64,000 nt of DNA from NCBI RefSeq assembly GCF_034387475.1, contig NZ_JAXCIL010000001.1, positions 1 to 64,000 on the forward strand, in the 5' to 3' direction. Below the pieces are notes generated by a model. It was not told the origin of the DNA. It did no database searches and saw only the letters and a program-made list of their open reading frames with translations. Position numbers and translations under genes: made by a program. The DNA comes from Pseudomonas sp. Teo4. GTDB lineage: Bacteria > Pseudomonadota > Gammaproteobacteria > Pseudomonadales > Pseudomonadaceae. Shown here piece after piece: positions 1 to 7,717 of this stretch. Each line of letters begins with the position of its first letter. Within the stretch, counting starts at the first letter, position 1.

Positions 1-38
1 GCGCCGCGCGGGCGGCGCTCGATCTCACTGGCGCTAAA
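1..38. repeat. Partial REP-type repeat at window edge
   Basis: The first 24 bases are identical to 25515-25538, the outer part of the right arm of the large inverted repeat at 25317-25537. Both copies are followed a few bases later by GGCGCTAAA. The element continues to the left of the window. The rest of the gap to the first gene at 275 holds no recognisable gene. Confidence 0.75.
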
Positions 39-274
39 CATCCCACGTCAACCACCCTCAGAACCACGGGAAATAAATCGCCACAAAAATCAGGCAAATC
101 CGGCACAACGGGTCAATACTGGCCATTTACCGCCTGCCTTGAATGAAGATGTTTTTAATCACTGAACTTCCAAGGCGAAACCCGCTCTTATGCCGGTAGC
201 CATTGGTCATGGCCGCCTGCTAAGCTCGCGGCTTTACCCTGATTGCCCCTATGGCGCATGAACAAGGAAATAGC

Positions 275-1021
275 ATGAAACAGCATCGTTTGGCGGCTGC
301 GGTTGCCCTGGTAGGCCTGGTACTGGCTGGCTGCGACCAGCAGGCCAGCACTCCCGAGCTGAAAACTCCGGCACAGAAAGCCTCCTACGGTATCGGCCTG
401 AACATGGGCAAGAGCCTGGCTCAGGAAGGCATGGAAGACCTTGATTCGAAAGCGGTCGCCCTCGGCATCGAAGACGCCGTCAGCAAGAAAGAACAGCGCA
501 TCAAGGACGAAGAGCTGGTAGAAGCCTTCACCGCGCTGCAGAAGCGTGCCGAAGAGCGTCTGGCCAAGGCCAGCGAAGAAGCGGCCTCCGCCGGCAAGAA
601 ATTCCTCGAAGAAAACGGCAAGAAGCCAGGTGTGGTCACTACCGCTTCCGGCCTGCAGTATGAAGTGGTCAAGAAGGCCGACGGCCCACAGCCCAAGCCA
701 ACTGACGTGGTCACTGTCCACTACGAAGGCAAGCTGATCGACGGCAAGGTGTTCGACAGCTCCGTCGAGCGCGGCAGCCCGATCGACCTGCCTGTCAGCG
801 GCGTCATTCCAGGCTGGGTCGAAGGCCTGCAACTGATGCACGTCGGCGAGAAGTACAAGCTGTTCATCCCGGCTGAGCTGGCCTATGGCGCCCAGAGCCC
901 AAGCCCGTTGATCCCGGCCAACTCGGTGCTGGTGTTCGACCTGGAGCTGCTCGGCATCAAGGACCAGAGCCAGCCACAAGGCGAGGCGCCTGAAGCGCCG
1001 GCTGAAGAGCCTGCCAAGTAA
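275..1021 (+). CDS. FKBP-type peptidyl-prolyl cis-trans isomerase, lipoprotein (FkpA/Mip-like)
   Basis: Predicted periplasmic prolyl isomerase and folding helper of 248 aa. The ATG at 275 is chosen over the in-frame ATG at 251 because AAGGAAA lies just upstream and the protein then begins with a proper signal peptide. That peptide ends in a lipobox (LVLAGC, Cys20), so the protein should be lipidated. Residues about 30-130 form the helical, Lys/Glu-rich dimerisation region typical of FkpA/Mip proteins. About 140-235 is the FKBP domain, with VHYEGKLIDGKVFDSS and the hydrophobic IPGWVEGLQLM segment. The tail is Pro/Ala/Glu-rich. A strong terminator follows. The family assignment is secure; the client proteins are unknown. 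Confidence 0.92.
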   Translation: MKQHRLAAAVALVGLVLAGCDQQASTPELKTPAQKASYGIGLNMGKSLAQEGMEDLDSKAVALGIEDAVSKKEQRIKDEELVEAFTALQKRAEERLAKASEEAASAGKKFLEENGKKPGVVTTASGLQYEVVKKADGPQPKPTDVVTVHYEGKLIDGKVFDSSVERGSPIDLPVSGVIPGWVEGLQLMHVGEKYKLFIPAELAYGAQSPSPLIPANSVLVFDLELLGIKDQSQPQGEAPEAPAEEPAK

Positions 1022-1040
1022 TAGCCTTTGCGCTGCGAAC

Positions 1041-1072
1041 AACGCCCCGTCCTTACGGGGCGTTTTCGTTTG
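1041..1072 (+). terminator. Rho-independent terminator after the FKBP gene
   Basis: The stem AACGCCCCGT / ACGGGGCGTT is followed by TTCGTTTG. It lies about 20 bases after the stop codon of the PPIase gene. Confidence 0.85.
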
Positions 1073-1248
1073 TGCCCGGGCGAACCTCGTGGCGCGTGAA
1101 CGGTCCGAGCAAAGGCAGTGCGACAATGTAGGAGGCGTCCGACGCAAATCGTTTGCGAATCTGAAACGACTGTGTAAAAAACGGCCGATCTGAGTGGCGC
1201 CCTTGCCTCATGGGCACCTGACGTCGGAAACTTCGCCCTGTTCACAAG

Positions 1249-1275
1249 GTTATCCACAATAAATGTGGATAACCC
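1249..1275. promoter_or_regulatory. Inverted pair of consensus DnaA boxes
   Basis: Perfect inverted repeat with arms GGTTATCCACA and TGTGGATAACC separated by five bases (ATAAA). Each arm contains an exact consensus DnaA box (TTATCCACA at 1251-1259, its complement at 1265-1273). It sits 20 bases before the DUF1232 start codon, where it could act as an operator or DnaA-titration site. Binding by DnaA is inferred from the sequence only. Confidence 0.6.
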
Positions 1276-1294
1276 TTTCGCTGTTGGAGGCTCC

Positions 1295-1735
1295 ATGAGC
1301 GCACCTTGGAATTTCGCCCGTTTCCTGCCCCTGGCCGAACGTTTGCTGAGTCGTGGCCGTTTGCCGGCACTGCTGTTCGCCGTGGCTCGAAAAGGCCCGC
1401 GCCTGGGACAGTTACGCGAAGACGTAAAGTTGTTGCAGGCGCTGTGCCTGGCCTGGTGGCGCGGTGAGTACCGGGCCATCAGCCCCAAGGCCCTGGTCAC
1501 CGTTGTGGCGGGCTTGCTGTACTTCGTCAGCCCAATCGATGCCATTCCTGACTGGCTGCTGGGCGTGGGTTTTCTCGATGACATCGCCGTACTTGGCTGG
1601 GTACTCAAGACCGTGGCCGATGAGCTGGCGCGCTTCAAGGCCTGGCGTGACAGCCAGGCGCCCGAGCGTCTGCGGGTGGTCGAACGCTTGCCGGACACCC
1701 CGGAGGCGCTGCGTCTTGAGCGTAATACGCACTGA
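1295..1735 (+). CDS. YkvA/DUF1232 family small membrane protein
   Basis: 146-aa protein of unknown function. The ATG at 1295 is preferred over the in-frame ATG at 1265 because TTGGAGG ends four bases before it and because the earlier ATG lies inside the DnaA-box palindrome. Residues about 60-105 carry the DUF1232 signature: a hydrophobic segment with YFVSPIDAIPDWL followed by GFLDDIAVL. One or two membrane segments are likely in this part, with polar, charged ends. The family is widespread and its biochemical role is not established. The unusual feature is the pair of DnaA boxes overlapping its leader. Confidence 0.85.
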   Translation: MSAPWNFARFLPLAERLLSRGRLPALLFAVARKGPRLGQLREDVKLLQALCLAWWRGEYRAISPKALVTVVAGLLYFVSPIDAIPDWLLGVGFLDDIAVLGWVLKTVADELARFKAWRDSQAPERLRVVERLPDTPEALRLERNTH

Positions 1736-1780
1736 AAGCGACCCTGACCTGCACAGACTCCCAAGCTTGGTAATATAATT

Positions 1781-1819
1781 GGCATAAGGATTATGCCTAC
1801 GGATTACATGCCGTAATCC
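1781..1819. promoter_or_regulatory. Two tandem perfect inverted repeats, probable operators of the XRE regulator
   Basis: GGCATAA-GGA-TTATGCC at 1781-1797 and GGATTAC-ATGCC-GTAATCC at 1801-1819 are each perfect 7-bp-arm palindromes. They lie directly upstream of the HTH gene at 1837. TAATATAAT just upstream (1770-1778) could be part of a promoter. Autoregulation by the downstream XRE protein is the natural inference. Confidence 0.55.
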
Positions 1820-1836
1820 TACGTGAGGGGGTTGTA

Positions 1837-2175
1837 ATGGGTATTCAGGTTATCAGCCGGGACGGTCAGCCCGAGTACGCAGTCGTTCCTTGGGAGCAGT
1901 ACCAGGCGCTGCTCAAGGCCGCCGGGCAGGCGCCCGCGGTTGCCAGCGTCGCGGCCAGCGAAGACAACGCACCTGCCGCCAGGCTGCCGGATTTCAGTGA
2001 AGTTGCCCAGTTACGTCAGGCCAAGGGCCTGGCGCCTGAGCAGTTGGCCCGTAATGTCGGCGTCAGCCCGGCGTATCTGGCCATGATCGAGTCGGGAGAG
2101 CGCCAACCGGACGCCGCGATCCGCCGCGCCCTGGCATGGCATCTGGGCGTGGCTGGCTGGAGCGAACCGTCATGA
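1837..2175 (+). CDS. XRE-family HTH transcriptional regulator (antitoxin-like)
   Basis: 112-aa protein. Residues 1-30 (MGIQVISRDGQPEYAVVPW and following) resemble the N-terminal segment of small antitoxin-type regulators. About 55-105 is an XRE helix-turn-helix (LRQAKGLAPEQLARNVGVS, then YLAMIESGERQPD). AGGGGG lies upstream of the ATG. Two perfect palindromes precede it and suggest autoregulation. The stop overlaps the start of the next gene (ATGA), so the two are translationally coupled like a toxin-antitoxin pair. The partner has no toxin motif that I recognise, so a toxin-antitoxin role is only a possibility. Confidence 0.85.
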   Translation: MGIQVISRDGQPEYAVVPWEQYQALLKAAGQAPAVASVAASEDNAPAARLPDFSEVAQLRQAKGLAPEQLARNVGVSPAYLAMIESGERQPDAAIRRALAWHLGVAGWSEPS

Positions 2176-2540
2176 GCCAGGTCAGGATCAGCCGCCAGAA
2201 TTGGGATAACCTGCTGTGCGAGCTTGACCTGGCCCGACGACAACGCCATCTGCTCACCTACCGCGCCCTGATCGAGCGCCTGCAGTTGCCCAGCCCGGCC
2301 ATGCAGACGCTGACCGCCGCACTCGAATACCTGGCCGTGCTGGATGCCCGCGCCGAGCAGCCGCTGCGCAGCTCGCTGGTGATCAGCCAGGGCGCGAGCC
2401 GCCTGCCACGCACCGGGTTCTTTGAATGCGTCGAACGACTGGGACGGTTTTCCGGGCCGGTCGATGGCATGGAGGCGGCCTCCTGGCATGCTTCGGAGGT
2501 GGTGCGGGTGTTCGAGTATGCGTATCCAGAAGAGGCTTGA
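2172..2540 (+). CDS. Conserved hypothetical protein coupled to the XRE regulator
   Basis: 122-aa soluble protein of unknown function. The ATG at 2172 overlaps the stop of the regulator gene (ATGA), so it is chosen over the longer in-frame ATG at 2136 inside that gene. The sequence is rich in Leu and Arg, looks all-helical in its first 70 residues (for example LCELDLARRQRHLLTYRALIERL) and ends in an acidic YAYPEEA. No catalytic motif, signal peptide or membrane segment is visible. Context suggests that its job is tied to the upstream regulator. A REP element starts 11 bases after the stop. Confidence 0.7.
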   Translation: MSQVRISRQNWDNLLCELDLARRQRHLLTYRALIERLQLPSPAMQTLTAALEYLAVLDARAEQPLRSSLVISQGASRLPRTGFFECVERLGRFSGPVDGMEAASWHASEVVRVFEYAYPEEA

Positions 2541-2550
2541 GGTGTTGGTG

Positions 2551-2710
2551 CTGGCCTCATCGCCGGCAAGCCGGCTCCCACAGGGATCGCGCAGCTTAGT
2601 TAGAAACTGAGCAAGACAGTTGCTCCTACAGGTAATGCGGTGATCTCAAGGTCATCGCAGTCACTGTGGGAGCCGGCTTGTCGTGGCGACGAACCGCGGC
2701 GATGGGGCCG
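2551..2710. repeat. REP pair, the right copy running into the EAL gene
   Basis: A left REP (GCCGGCAAGCCGGCTCCCACA core, 2551-2584) faces a right copy of the variant containing TCGTGGCGACGAACCGCGG (about 2665-2710). The right copy overlaps the last ~16 codons of the minus-strand EAL gene. The gap between them (2585-2660) holds no gene. Confidence 0.85.
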
Positions 2711-3623
2711 TTACTGACAACGCATCGCGATGGATCTCACCACAAGGCTTGCCATCGCCATCGAGCACTGTCAGCGTCTCCAGGTGAGCCTGGCGGCGGA
2801 ACGCTTCGAGCATTTGCCCAACGGTCGCACTTAGGCTCACGCTCGGGCGTTCGCTTGGGCGGGCGTGCAATGGCATCGACAGACTGTCCCGTATTCCCAG
2901 CTCCTGCGGTCTCCCCAGCAGATACCCTTGCACCAGGTCCACCCCCATCTCTGTCAGCACCGCCAGCTCTTCGGCCAATTCGATACCTTCGGCAATCACC
3001 TGCGCCTTCGACGCGCGAGCAATCTGCAGAATCGAGCCGACGAACTCGCGCTTGAGCGGGTCGCAGTGGATACCGTCGATGAAGTGGCGGTCGATCTTGA
3101 CGTAGTCAGGGCGCAGCTCCGACCACAGCCGCAGGCTCGAATAGCCGGCCCCAAGGTCGTCCAGGGCAATGGAAAAACCCATGTCGCGGTAATGGTGCAA
3201 CGCATTGAACAGCAACTGAAAGTCATCGGTGGGCGTTTGCTCGGTCAACTCGATCACCACCCGGCTGGGTGACAGGCCCACCTGTTCCAGCAGCTTTAGT
3301 GTGCGGCCGGACGGGTAGTGCGGTTCAAGCAGCGACTCTGGCGAGATGTTCAGGAACAACTTGCCTTCAAGGTTCTGTTCGCTGAAGCGGCGGCAGGCAC
3401 TTTCCCGGCACGTCGCTTCCAGCTCGGTCAGGCGGCCGGCCTGACGGGCAATGGTGAACAGGTTCAGTGGCGAATGCAGCGGGCTGTTGGACGGGCCACG
3501 GCTCAAGGCCTCGTGACCGAAAATGCGTCCGTCTTCGGGGCAGATGATCGGCTGGAACAGACTGTGAATACTGCGATGAGCCAGGATGGCGCTCAAGGCA
3601 CTGAGCTGTTCGGCGACGGTCAT
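2661..3623 (-). CDS. EAL-domain c-di-GMP phosphodiesterase, C-terminally truncated by a REP element
   Basis: 320-aa protein predicted to hydrolyse c-di-GMP to pGpG. The EAL domain spans about residues 18-250. The expected metal and catalytic residues are visible: Glu of EALSRG, Asn of LNISPES, Glu of IELTEQ, the Asp pair of ALDDLGAGYS, Lys of YVKIDR and Glu of IAEGIE. About 262-305 looks like the first part of a CBS domain. The frame then enters a REP element, which encodes the final RFVATTSRLPQ and the stop. Homologues beside prc in other pseudomonads carry EAL-CBS-GGDEF (from memory, for example PAO1 PA3258). This copy therefore seems to have lost its CBS remainder and GGDEF half, leaving a probably active stand-alone phosphodiesterase. 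AGGAAACC precedes the ATG. Confidence 0.85.
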   Translation of the reverse strand: MTVAEQLSALSAILAHRSIHSLFQPIICPEDGRIFGHEALSRGPSNSPLHSPLNLFTIARQAGRLTELEATCRESACRRFSEQNLEGKLFLNISPESLLEPHYPSGRTLKLLEQVGLSPSRVVIELTEQTPTDDFQLLFNALHHYRDMGFSIALDDLGAGYSSLRLWSELRPDYVKIDRHFIDGIHCDPLKREFVGSILQIARASKAQVIAEGIELAEELAVLTEMGVDLVQGYLLGRPQELGIRDSLSMPLHARPSERPSVSLSATVGQMLEAFRRQAHLETLTVLDGDGKPCGEIHRDALSVTAPSPRFVATTSRLPQ

Positions 3624-3642
3624 GACGGTTTCCTGAAAATGA

Positions 3643-3672
3643 AAGGGCCGGGCGTCTGCACGCCCGGCCCTT
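3643..3672 (-). terminator. Terminator after prc (possibly bidirectional)
   Basis: Perfect 12-bp stem AAGGGCCGGGCG / CGCCCGGCCCTT with a six-base loop. On the minus strand it is followed by TCATTTTC, about 70 bases downstream of the prc stop and just ahead of the EAL gene start. Confidence 0.75.
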
Positions 3673-3741
3673 CTATTTCACGACAAGCCGATGACTGTTT
3701 AATGACAGGTCACATTAATCTGCCATCATCCAATCGCGTCC

Positions 3742-5823
3742 TCAGTGCTTGGCCACCGCCGAGCTCAGGCTCAGGTAGTCGAGCAGGATGCGACCGGTCT
3801 CGGACAGGTAGGCGTCATCTTCCGGCTTGGTATCTTCTTCCTCGGCCGGCAGTGCGTCTTCGTCCTCTTTCTTCAGCTCCTTGAGTGGTTCTTCACCCTT
3901 GGCCTTGCGGCGGATGTTCTCCAGTGCCAGCTGCTTGCCCTCGATGTCGTCATGGCGGGCACGGCGTGTCTGCTCGTTGAGGCTGACGGTCTTCTCGTTC
4001 ATCAGCTTCTGGGTCAGAGCCAGGCGGTCACGGATGTAGGTGAACTCCGCATCCTTGGCGCTGCGCGCTTCATGCTGGGCCTTGAGCTGCGACAGGAACG
4101 GCTTGAACGGGTCGGCAGCAGGTTTGACCACCGGGCGGATGGTGTCCCACGGCATGGCTTCGGGCAGGGCGCTTTCGCCGATTTCCTTGGTGTCGATGAT
4201 CGACGGGTAATCGATGTCCGGCAGTACGCCCTGATGCTGGGTGCTCTGCCCGGAAACCCGGTAGAACTTGGCCAGGGTCAGCTTCAGCTCGCCATGGTTG
4301 AGTGGCTGAATGGTCTGCACGGTGCCTTTGCCGAAGGTCTGGCCGCCGATGATCAGCGCACGGTGGTAGTCCTGCATGGCACCGGCGAAAATCTCCGAGG
4401 CCGAGGCCGACAGGCGGTTGACCAGCAGGGCCAGCGGGCCTTTGTAGAAGGCGCCAGGGTTCTCGTCTTCGAGCACGTCGACGCGTCCGTCGCTGTTGCG
4501 CACCAGCACGGTCGGGCCTTTCTCGATGAACAGGCTGGTCAGCTCGGTGGCTTCCTGCAGCGAACCACCGCCGTTGTTGCGCAGGTCGATGACCACGCCG
4601 TCGACTTTCTCTTTCTGCAGTTCGGTGAGCAGTTTCTTCACATCGCGCGTGGTGCTCTTGTACTCGGGGTCGCCTGCGCGGTAGGCCTTGAAGTCCAGGT
4701 AGAACGCCGGGATCTCGATGATGCCGAGCTTGTAGTCACGACCGTCCTGCTTGAGCTTGAGCACCGACTTCTTCGCTGCCTGCTCCTCGAGCTTGACTGC
4801 CTCGCGGGTGATCGAAACGATCTTGCTGGTCTGGTCGTTCGGCGCATTGCTGGCCGGGATGATTTCCAGGCGCACCACCGAGCCTTTCGGGCCACGGATC
4901 AGTTTGACCACTTCGTCCAGGCGCCAGCCGACCACGTCGACCATTTCCTTGTTGCCCTGGGCCACACCGATGATCTTGTCGGCCGGGGCCACCTGCTTGG
5001 TCTTGGCGGCAGGGCCTGCCGGTACCAGGCGCACGATCTTGACCTGGTCGTTGTCGCTTTGCAGCACCGCACCGATGCCTTCGAGCGACAGGCTCATGTT
5101 GATGTCGAAGTTCTCTGCGTTATCCGGCGACAGGTAGTTGGTGTGCGGGTCGTAGGACTGGGCAAAGGTGTTGATGTAGGCCTGGAAGATATCTTCGGCA
5201 CGGGTCTGGTCCAGGCGCGACAGCTGGTTCTTGTAACGCTTGGTCAGGGTTTCCTGGATCTGCTTGGGATCCTTGCCGGCAATCTTCTGGCGCAGCACTT
5301 CGTCTTTCACACGCTTGCGCCACAGGTCATCGAGTTCAGCCTGGCTCTTCAGCCACGGCGCGTCCTTGCGGTCGACCAGCAAGGATTCGTTGGCGGTGAA
5401 GTCCATCTTGTCGACACCCTTGGCCAGTTCGGCCAGGGCGAAGTCCAGACGCTGCTTCACGCGGTTCAGGTAGCGCTTGTAGATGGTGAAGCCTGGGTCG
5501 AGGTTGCCGCTCTTGAGGAAATCGTCGAATTGCGTTTTCCATTTGTCGAATTCGGCGATGTCGGAAGCGGTGAAGTAGCTGCGCGCTGGGTCGAGCAGCT
5601 TGATGTAGCTGTCATAGATGATGGCCGAGCGCGCATCGTCCAGCGGAGGTTTGCTGTAATGGTGGCGCTTGAGCAGCTCCACCACGTTGAGGCTGGCAAC
5701 GATTTCGTCGCGGTCCGGCTGCAGGCTGTCCCACTTGTTGGCGGCCGTTGCATTGCCGCCGAGCGTAAGGCTGCCCAGGCCAACGATGAGGGCGAGGGCG
5801 GTGCTTGGGAGGAAATGCTTCAT
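3742..5823 (-). CDS. prc: Carboxy-terminal processing (tail-specific) protease Prc
   Basis: Periplasmic serine protease of family S41, 693 aa, acting on the C-termini of envelope proteins. In pseudomonads it is known to affect alginate control and cell-wall enzymes. The start at 5823 (MKHFLPSTALALIVGL) gives a clear signal peptide ending near TAA-N; the upstream ATG at 5856 would add 11 polar residues. A helical N-terminal region is followed by a PDZ domain at about 245-320 (EGIGAVLQ onward) and the S41 core at about 345-545. The core holds RNNGGGSL, the catalytic Ser in SASASEIF and the general-base Lys in FGKGTVQ. A Lys/Glu-rich C-terminal domain closes it. Length and motifs match the family. 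Confidence 0.96.
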   Translation of the reverse strand: MKHFLPSTALALIVGLGSLTLGGNATAANKWDSLQPDRDEIVASLNVVELLKRHHYSKPPLDDARSAIIYDSYIKLLDPARSYFTASDIAEFDKWKTQFDDFLKSGNLDPGFTIYKRYLNRVKQRLDFALAELAKGVDKMDFTANESLLVDRKDAPWLKSQAELDDLWRKRVKDEVLRQKIAGKDPKQIQETLTKRYKNQLSRLDQTRAEDIFQAYINTFAQSYDPHTNYLSPDNAENFDINMSLSLEGIGAVLQSDNDQVKIVRLVPAGPAAKTKQVAPADKIIGVAQGNKEMVDVVGWRLDEVVKLIRGPKGSVVRLEIIPASNAPNDQTSKIVSITREAVKLEEQAAKKSVLKLKQDGRDYKLGIIEIPAFYLDFKAYRAGDPEYKSTTRDVKKLLTELQKEKVDGVVIDLRNNGGGSLQEATELTSLFIEKGPTVLVRNSDGRVDVLEDENPGAFYKGPLALLVNRLSASASEIFAGAMQDYHRALIIGGQTFGKGTVQTIQPLNHGELKLTLAKFYRVSGQSTQHQGVLPDIDYPSIIDTKEIGESALPEAMPWDTIRPVVKPAADPFKPFLSQLKAQHEARSAKDAEFTYIRDRLALTQKLMNEKTVSLNEQTRRARHDDIEGKQLALENIRRKAKGEEPLKELKKEDEDALPAEEEDTKPEDDAYLSETGRILLDYLSLSSAVAKH

Positions 5824-5911
5824 GCTGATTCGACGTGGAGGCAATTGATCACGCATAGTAGGCCGTCTTTTCCGTTGCCGGTTCCCTAAGAACCGGACGC
5901 ATACTGCAAAA

Positions 5912-5937
5912 AGCCTGGGACGTGCTGTTCCCAGGCT
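5912..5937 (-). terminator. Minus-strand hairpin with T-tract in the prc upstream region
   Basis: AGCCTGGGA / TCCCAGGCT form a perfect 9-bp stem. Read on the minus strand it ends in CTTTTTG, a canonical intrinsic terminator. It lies upstream of prc, between two divergent genes, where no minus-strand gene ends. It may block antisense transcripts from the quinone reductase gene or act as a leader attenuator. Confidence 0.6.
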
Positions 5938-5966
5938 CAGTCATATGATTCAACTATGGAGGCACT

Positions 5967-6929
5967 GTGAAGGCATTGCAAGGCGTTGACGGACATGTGG
6001 CCTGGGTCGAGGCGGAGCGCCCGGCCTGTGACGCCGGTCAGGTACGTATTCGCGTGGCGGCTGCCGGGCTGAATCGAGCCGACCTGTTGCAGATGAAGGG
6101 CCTTTATCCACCACCGCCAGGCGCCAGCCCTTATATGGGCCTGGAATGCGCCGGGGTGATCGAGGAAGTGGGCGCCGGCGCCGACTGGCGCGTGGGTGAC
6201 CGGGTCTGCGCGCTGTTGGCCAGTGGCGCGATGGCCGAGGAAGTGGTGGTGGATGCCCGCCATGTGCTGCCGGTGCCTGAGGGCCTGAGCCTGCAGGAAG
6301 CGGCTGCGATTCCGGAGGTCTACGCCACGGCCTGGCTGAATATCTTCCAGCTGGGTGGCGTCAAGGCCGGCGAGAAAGTGCTGGTGCATGCGGGGGCCAG
6401 TGGTGTGGGCTCGGCGGCCATTCAGCTGGGCAAGGCCTTCGGCAACCCTGTCTGGGTCAGTGTCGGCTCGCAGGACCGCCTGGCCTATTGCGTGGCGCTG
6501 GGCGCCGCTGGCGGCGTGGTGCGGAACGAGAACCTGGATGAGCTGGAAGGTTTCGGGCCGTTCGATGTGATTCTCGACCCGGTGGGCGCCAGTTATGGGC
6601 AGTTGAACCTCAAGCTGCTGGCCCGTGACGGCCGTTGGGTGATCATCGGTTTGATGGGCGGGCGCAAGGTCGAGCTGGATCTGGCCCTGGTGCTGGGCAA
6701 GCGCCTGCAGGTCACCGGTTCCACGCTGCGCAACCGTGACGACAGCTTCAAGGGTGAGTTGCTGCGCGAGCTGCAGCAGCAGGTGTGGCCGCTGTTTGCC
6801 GAAGGGCGGTTGTCGCCGCAACTGGTCGATACCTACCCGGTGGAGTTTGCCCAGGCGGCGTATGCCGAGCTTGAGAGCAACCAGGTGTCGGGCAAGCTGG
6901 TGATGGTGATCGATCCGAAGCTGGTGTAA
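5967..6929 (+). CDS. Zinc-type NAD(P)H quinone oxidoreductase (PIG3/QOR-like MDR)
   Basis: 320-aa medium-chain reductase of the quinone-oxidoreductase branch, predicted to use NADPH to reduce quinones or similar electrophiles in the cytoplasm. The start is GTG at 5967 with GGAGG five bases upstream. Residues 1-110 form the GroES-like domain (AGLNRADLLQ, YPPPPGASPYMGLECAG). About 120-270 is the Rossmann fold with the AGASGVGSAAIQL nucleotide-binding turn. The Cys/His set for catalytic zinc is absent, as in QOR enzymes. It is divergent from prc and stands alone, ending just before a REP pair. Confidence 0.9.
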   Translation: MKALQGVDGHVAWVEAERPACDAGQVRIRVAAAGLNRADLLQMKGLYPPPPGASPYMGLECAGVIEEVGAGADWRVGDRVCALLASGAMAEEVVVDARHVLPVPEGLSLQEAAAIPEVYATAWLNIFQLGGVKAGEKVLVHAGASGVGSAAIQLGKAFGNPVWVSVGSQDRLAYCVALGAAGGVVRNENLDELEGFGPFDVILDPVGASYGQLNLKLLARDGRWVIIGLMGGRKVELDLALVLGKRLQVTGSTLRNRDDSFKGELLRELQQQVWPLFAEGRLSPQLVDTYPVEFAQAAYAELESNQVSGKLVMVIDPKLV

Positions 6930-6936
6930 CCCATTA

Positions 6937-7034
6937 CGGCCTCATCGCCGGCAAGCCGGCTCCCACAGGTGATGCAGTGATCTCAAGATTGTTGCGGTAC
7001 ATGTGGGAGCCGGCTTGCCGGCGATTAGGCCGGA
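6937..7034. repeat. REP pair (GCCGGCAAGCCGGC class)
   Basis: Two facing copies around TCATCGCCGGCAAGCCGGC and its complement, separated by about 40 bases. They fill the gap between the convergent quinone reductase and HAD genes. Confidence 0.9.
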
Positions 7035-7051
7035 ACAATCAACATGAAACT

Positions 7052-7705
7052 TCAGCTCCAGCTCAAAATAGGCCAGCCATTGATCTCGGCATGTTCACGC
7101 AACACCGAATCCGGGTTGACCACATGCGGGAAGTCCACCTTCAGCAACAACGGCAGGTCGTTGCGTGAATCGGAATAGAAACTCGCCCCTTCCAGATTCT
7201 CCTGTTCCTGGTCCAGCCACTCCAGCAGCCGCGTGATCTTGCCCTCGCGGTAGGTCAGCACCCCATGGGTCTTGCCGGTATACACCCCGTTCACCGCTTC
7301 CAGCTCGATCGCCAGGTATTCGTCCACGCCGAGGCGCGCCGCAATCGGCCCGACCAGATGGGTACCCGAGGCGGAGATGATCAGAATCCGGTCACCGCGC
7401 TTGCGGTGCTCGGCGATGCAGCGGCAGGCATCGCCAAAGATGATCGGCTCGATCACGTCCTCGACCCACGGCTCGACCAGGTGTTCGACCTCTTCCAGGG
7501 TGCGCCCGGCAATCGGCTCCAGGCTGAACGCCATGTAGTCCTCCATCGCCAGGTGGCCTTTGCCATAGGCCTCCATCAGTTCATGGTCGCGGCGCAGGAA
7601 AGCCTTGCCATCGACCCAGCCCAGCCGGGCCATCTGCTCGCTCCACAACGATGCACAGTCGCCGTGGATGAGGGTTTCGTCCAGATCGAAAATTGCCAAT
7701 GCCAT
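7052..7705 (-). CDS. HAD-family (SerB-like, subfamily IB) phosphatase
   Basis: 217-aa cytoplasmic phosphatase. Motif I is DLDETL near residue 6, with Asp nucleophile and acid/base. Motif II is the Ser of IISASGTH at about residue 110, and motif III is SDSRNDLP at about 178. The length and the helical cap after motif I fit the HAD-IB phosphoserine-phosphatase-like branch. It is the last gene of the ABC operon: the ATPase stop is 12 bases upstream and TAGGAGA serves as ribosome site. Context suggests that it dephosphorylates an intermediate derived from the imported substrate, but the substrate is not identified by sequence. Confidence 0.88.
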   Translation of the reverse strand: MALAIFDLDETLIHGDCASLWSEQMARLGWVDGKAFLRRDHELMEAYGKGHLAMEDYMAFSLEPIAGRTLEEVEHLVEPWVEDVIEPIIFGDACRCIAEHRKRGDRILIISASGTHLVGPIAARLGVDEYLAIELEAVNGVYTGKTHGVLTYREGKITRLLEWLDQEQENLEGASFYSDSRNDLPLLLKVDFPHVVNPDSVLREHAEINGWPILSWS

Positions 7706-7717
7706 TTCGCTTATCTC

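Noticed and set aside
3745..5889. Long open frame on the plus strand opposite prc
   Set aside because: Antisense shadow caused by high GC at third codon positions; His/Gln/Val-rich, no family features, and prc is certain on the other strand. The same applies to the long antisense frames opposite actP, asnO, DnaB and the large terminase.
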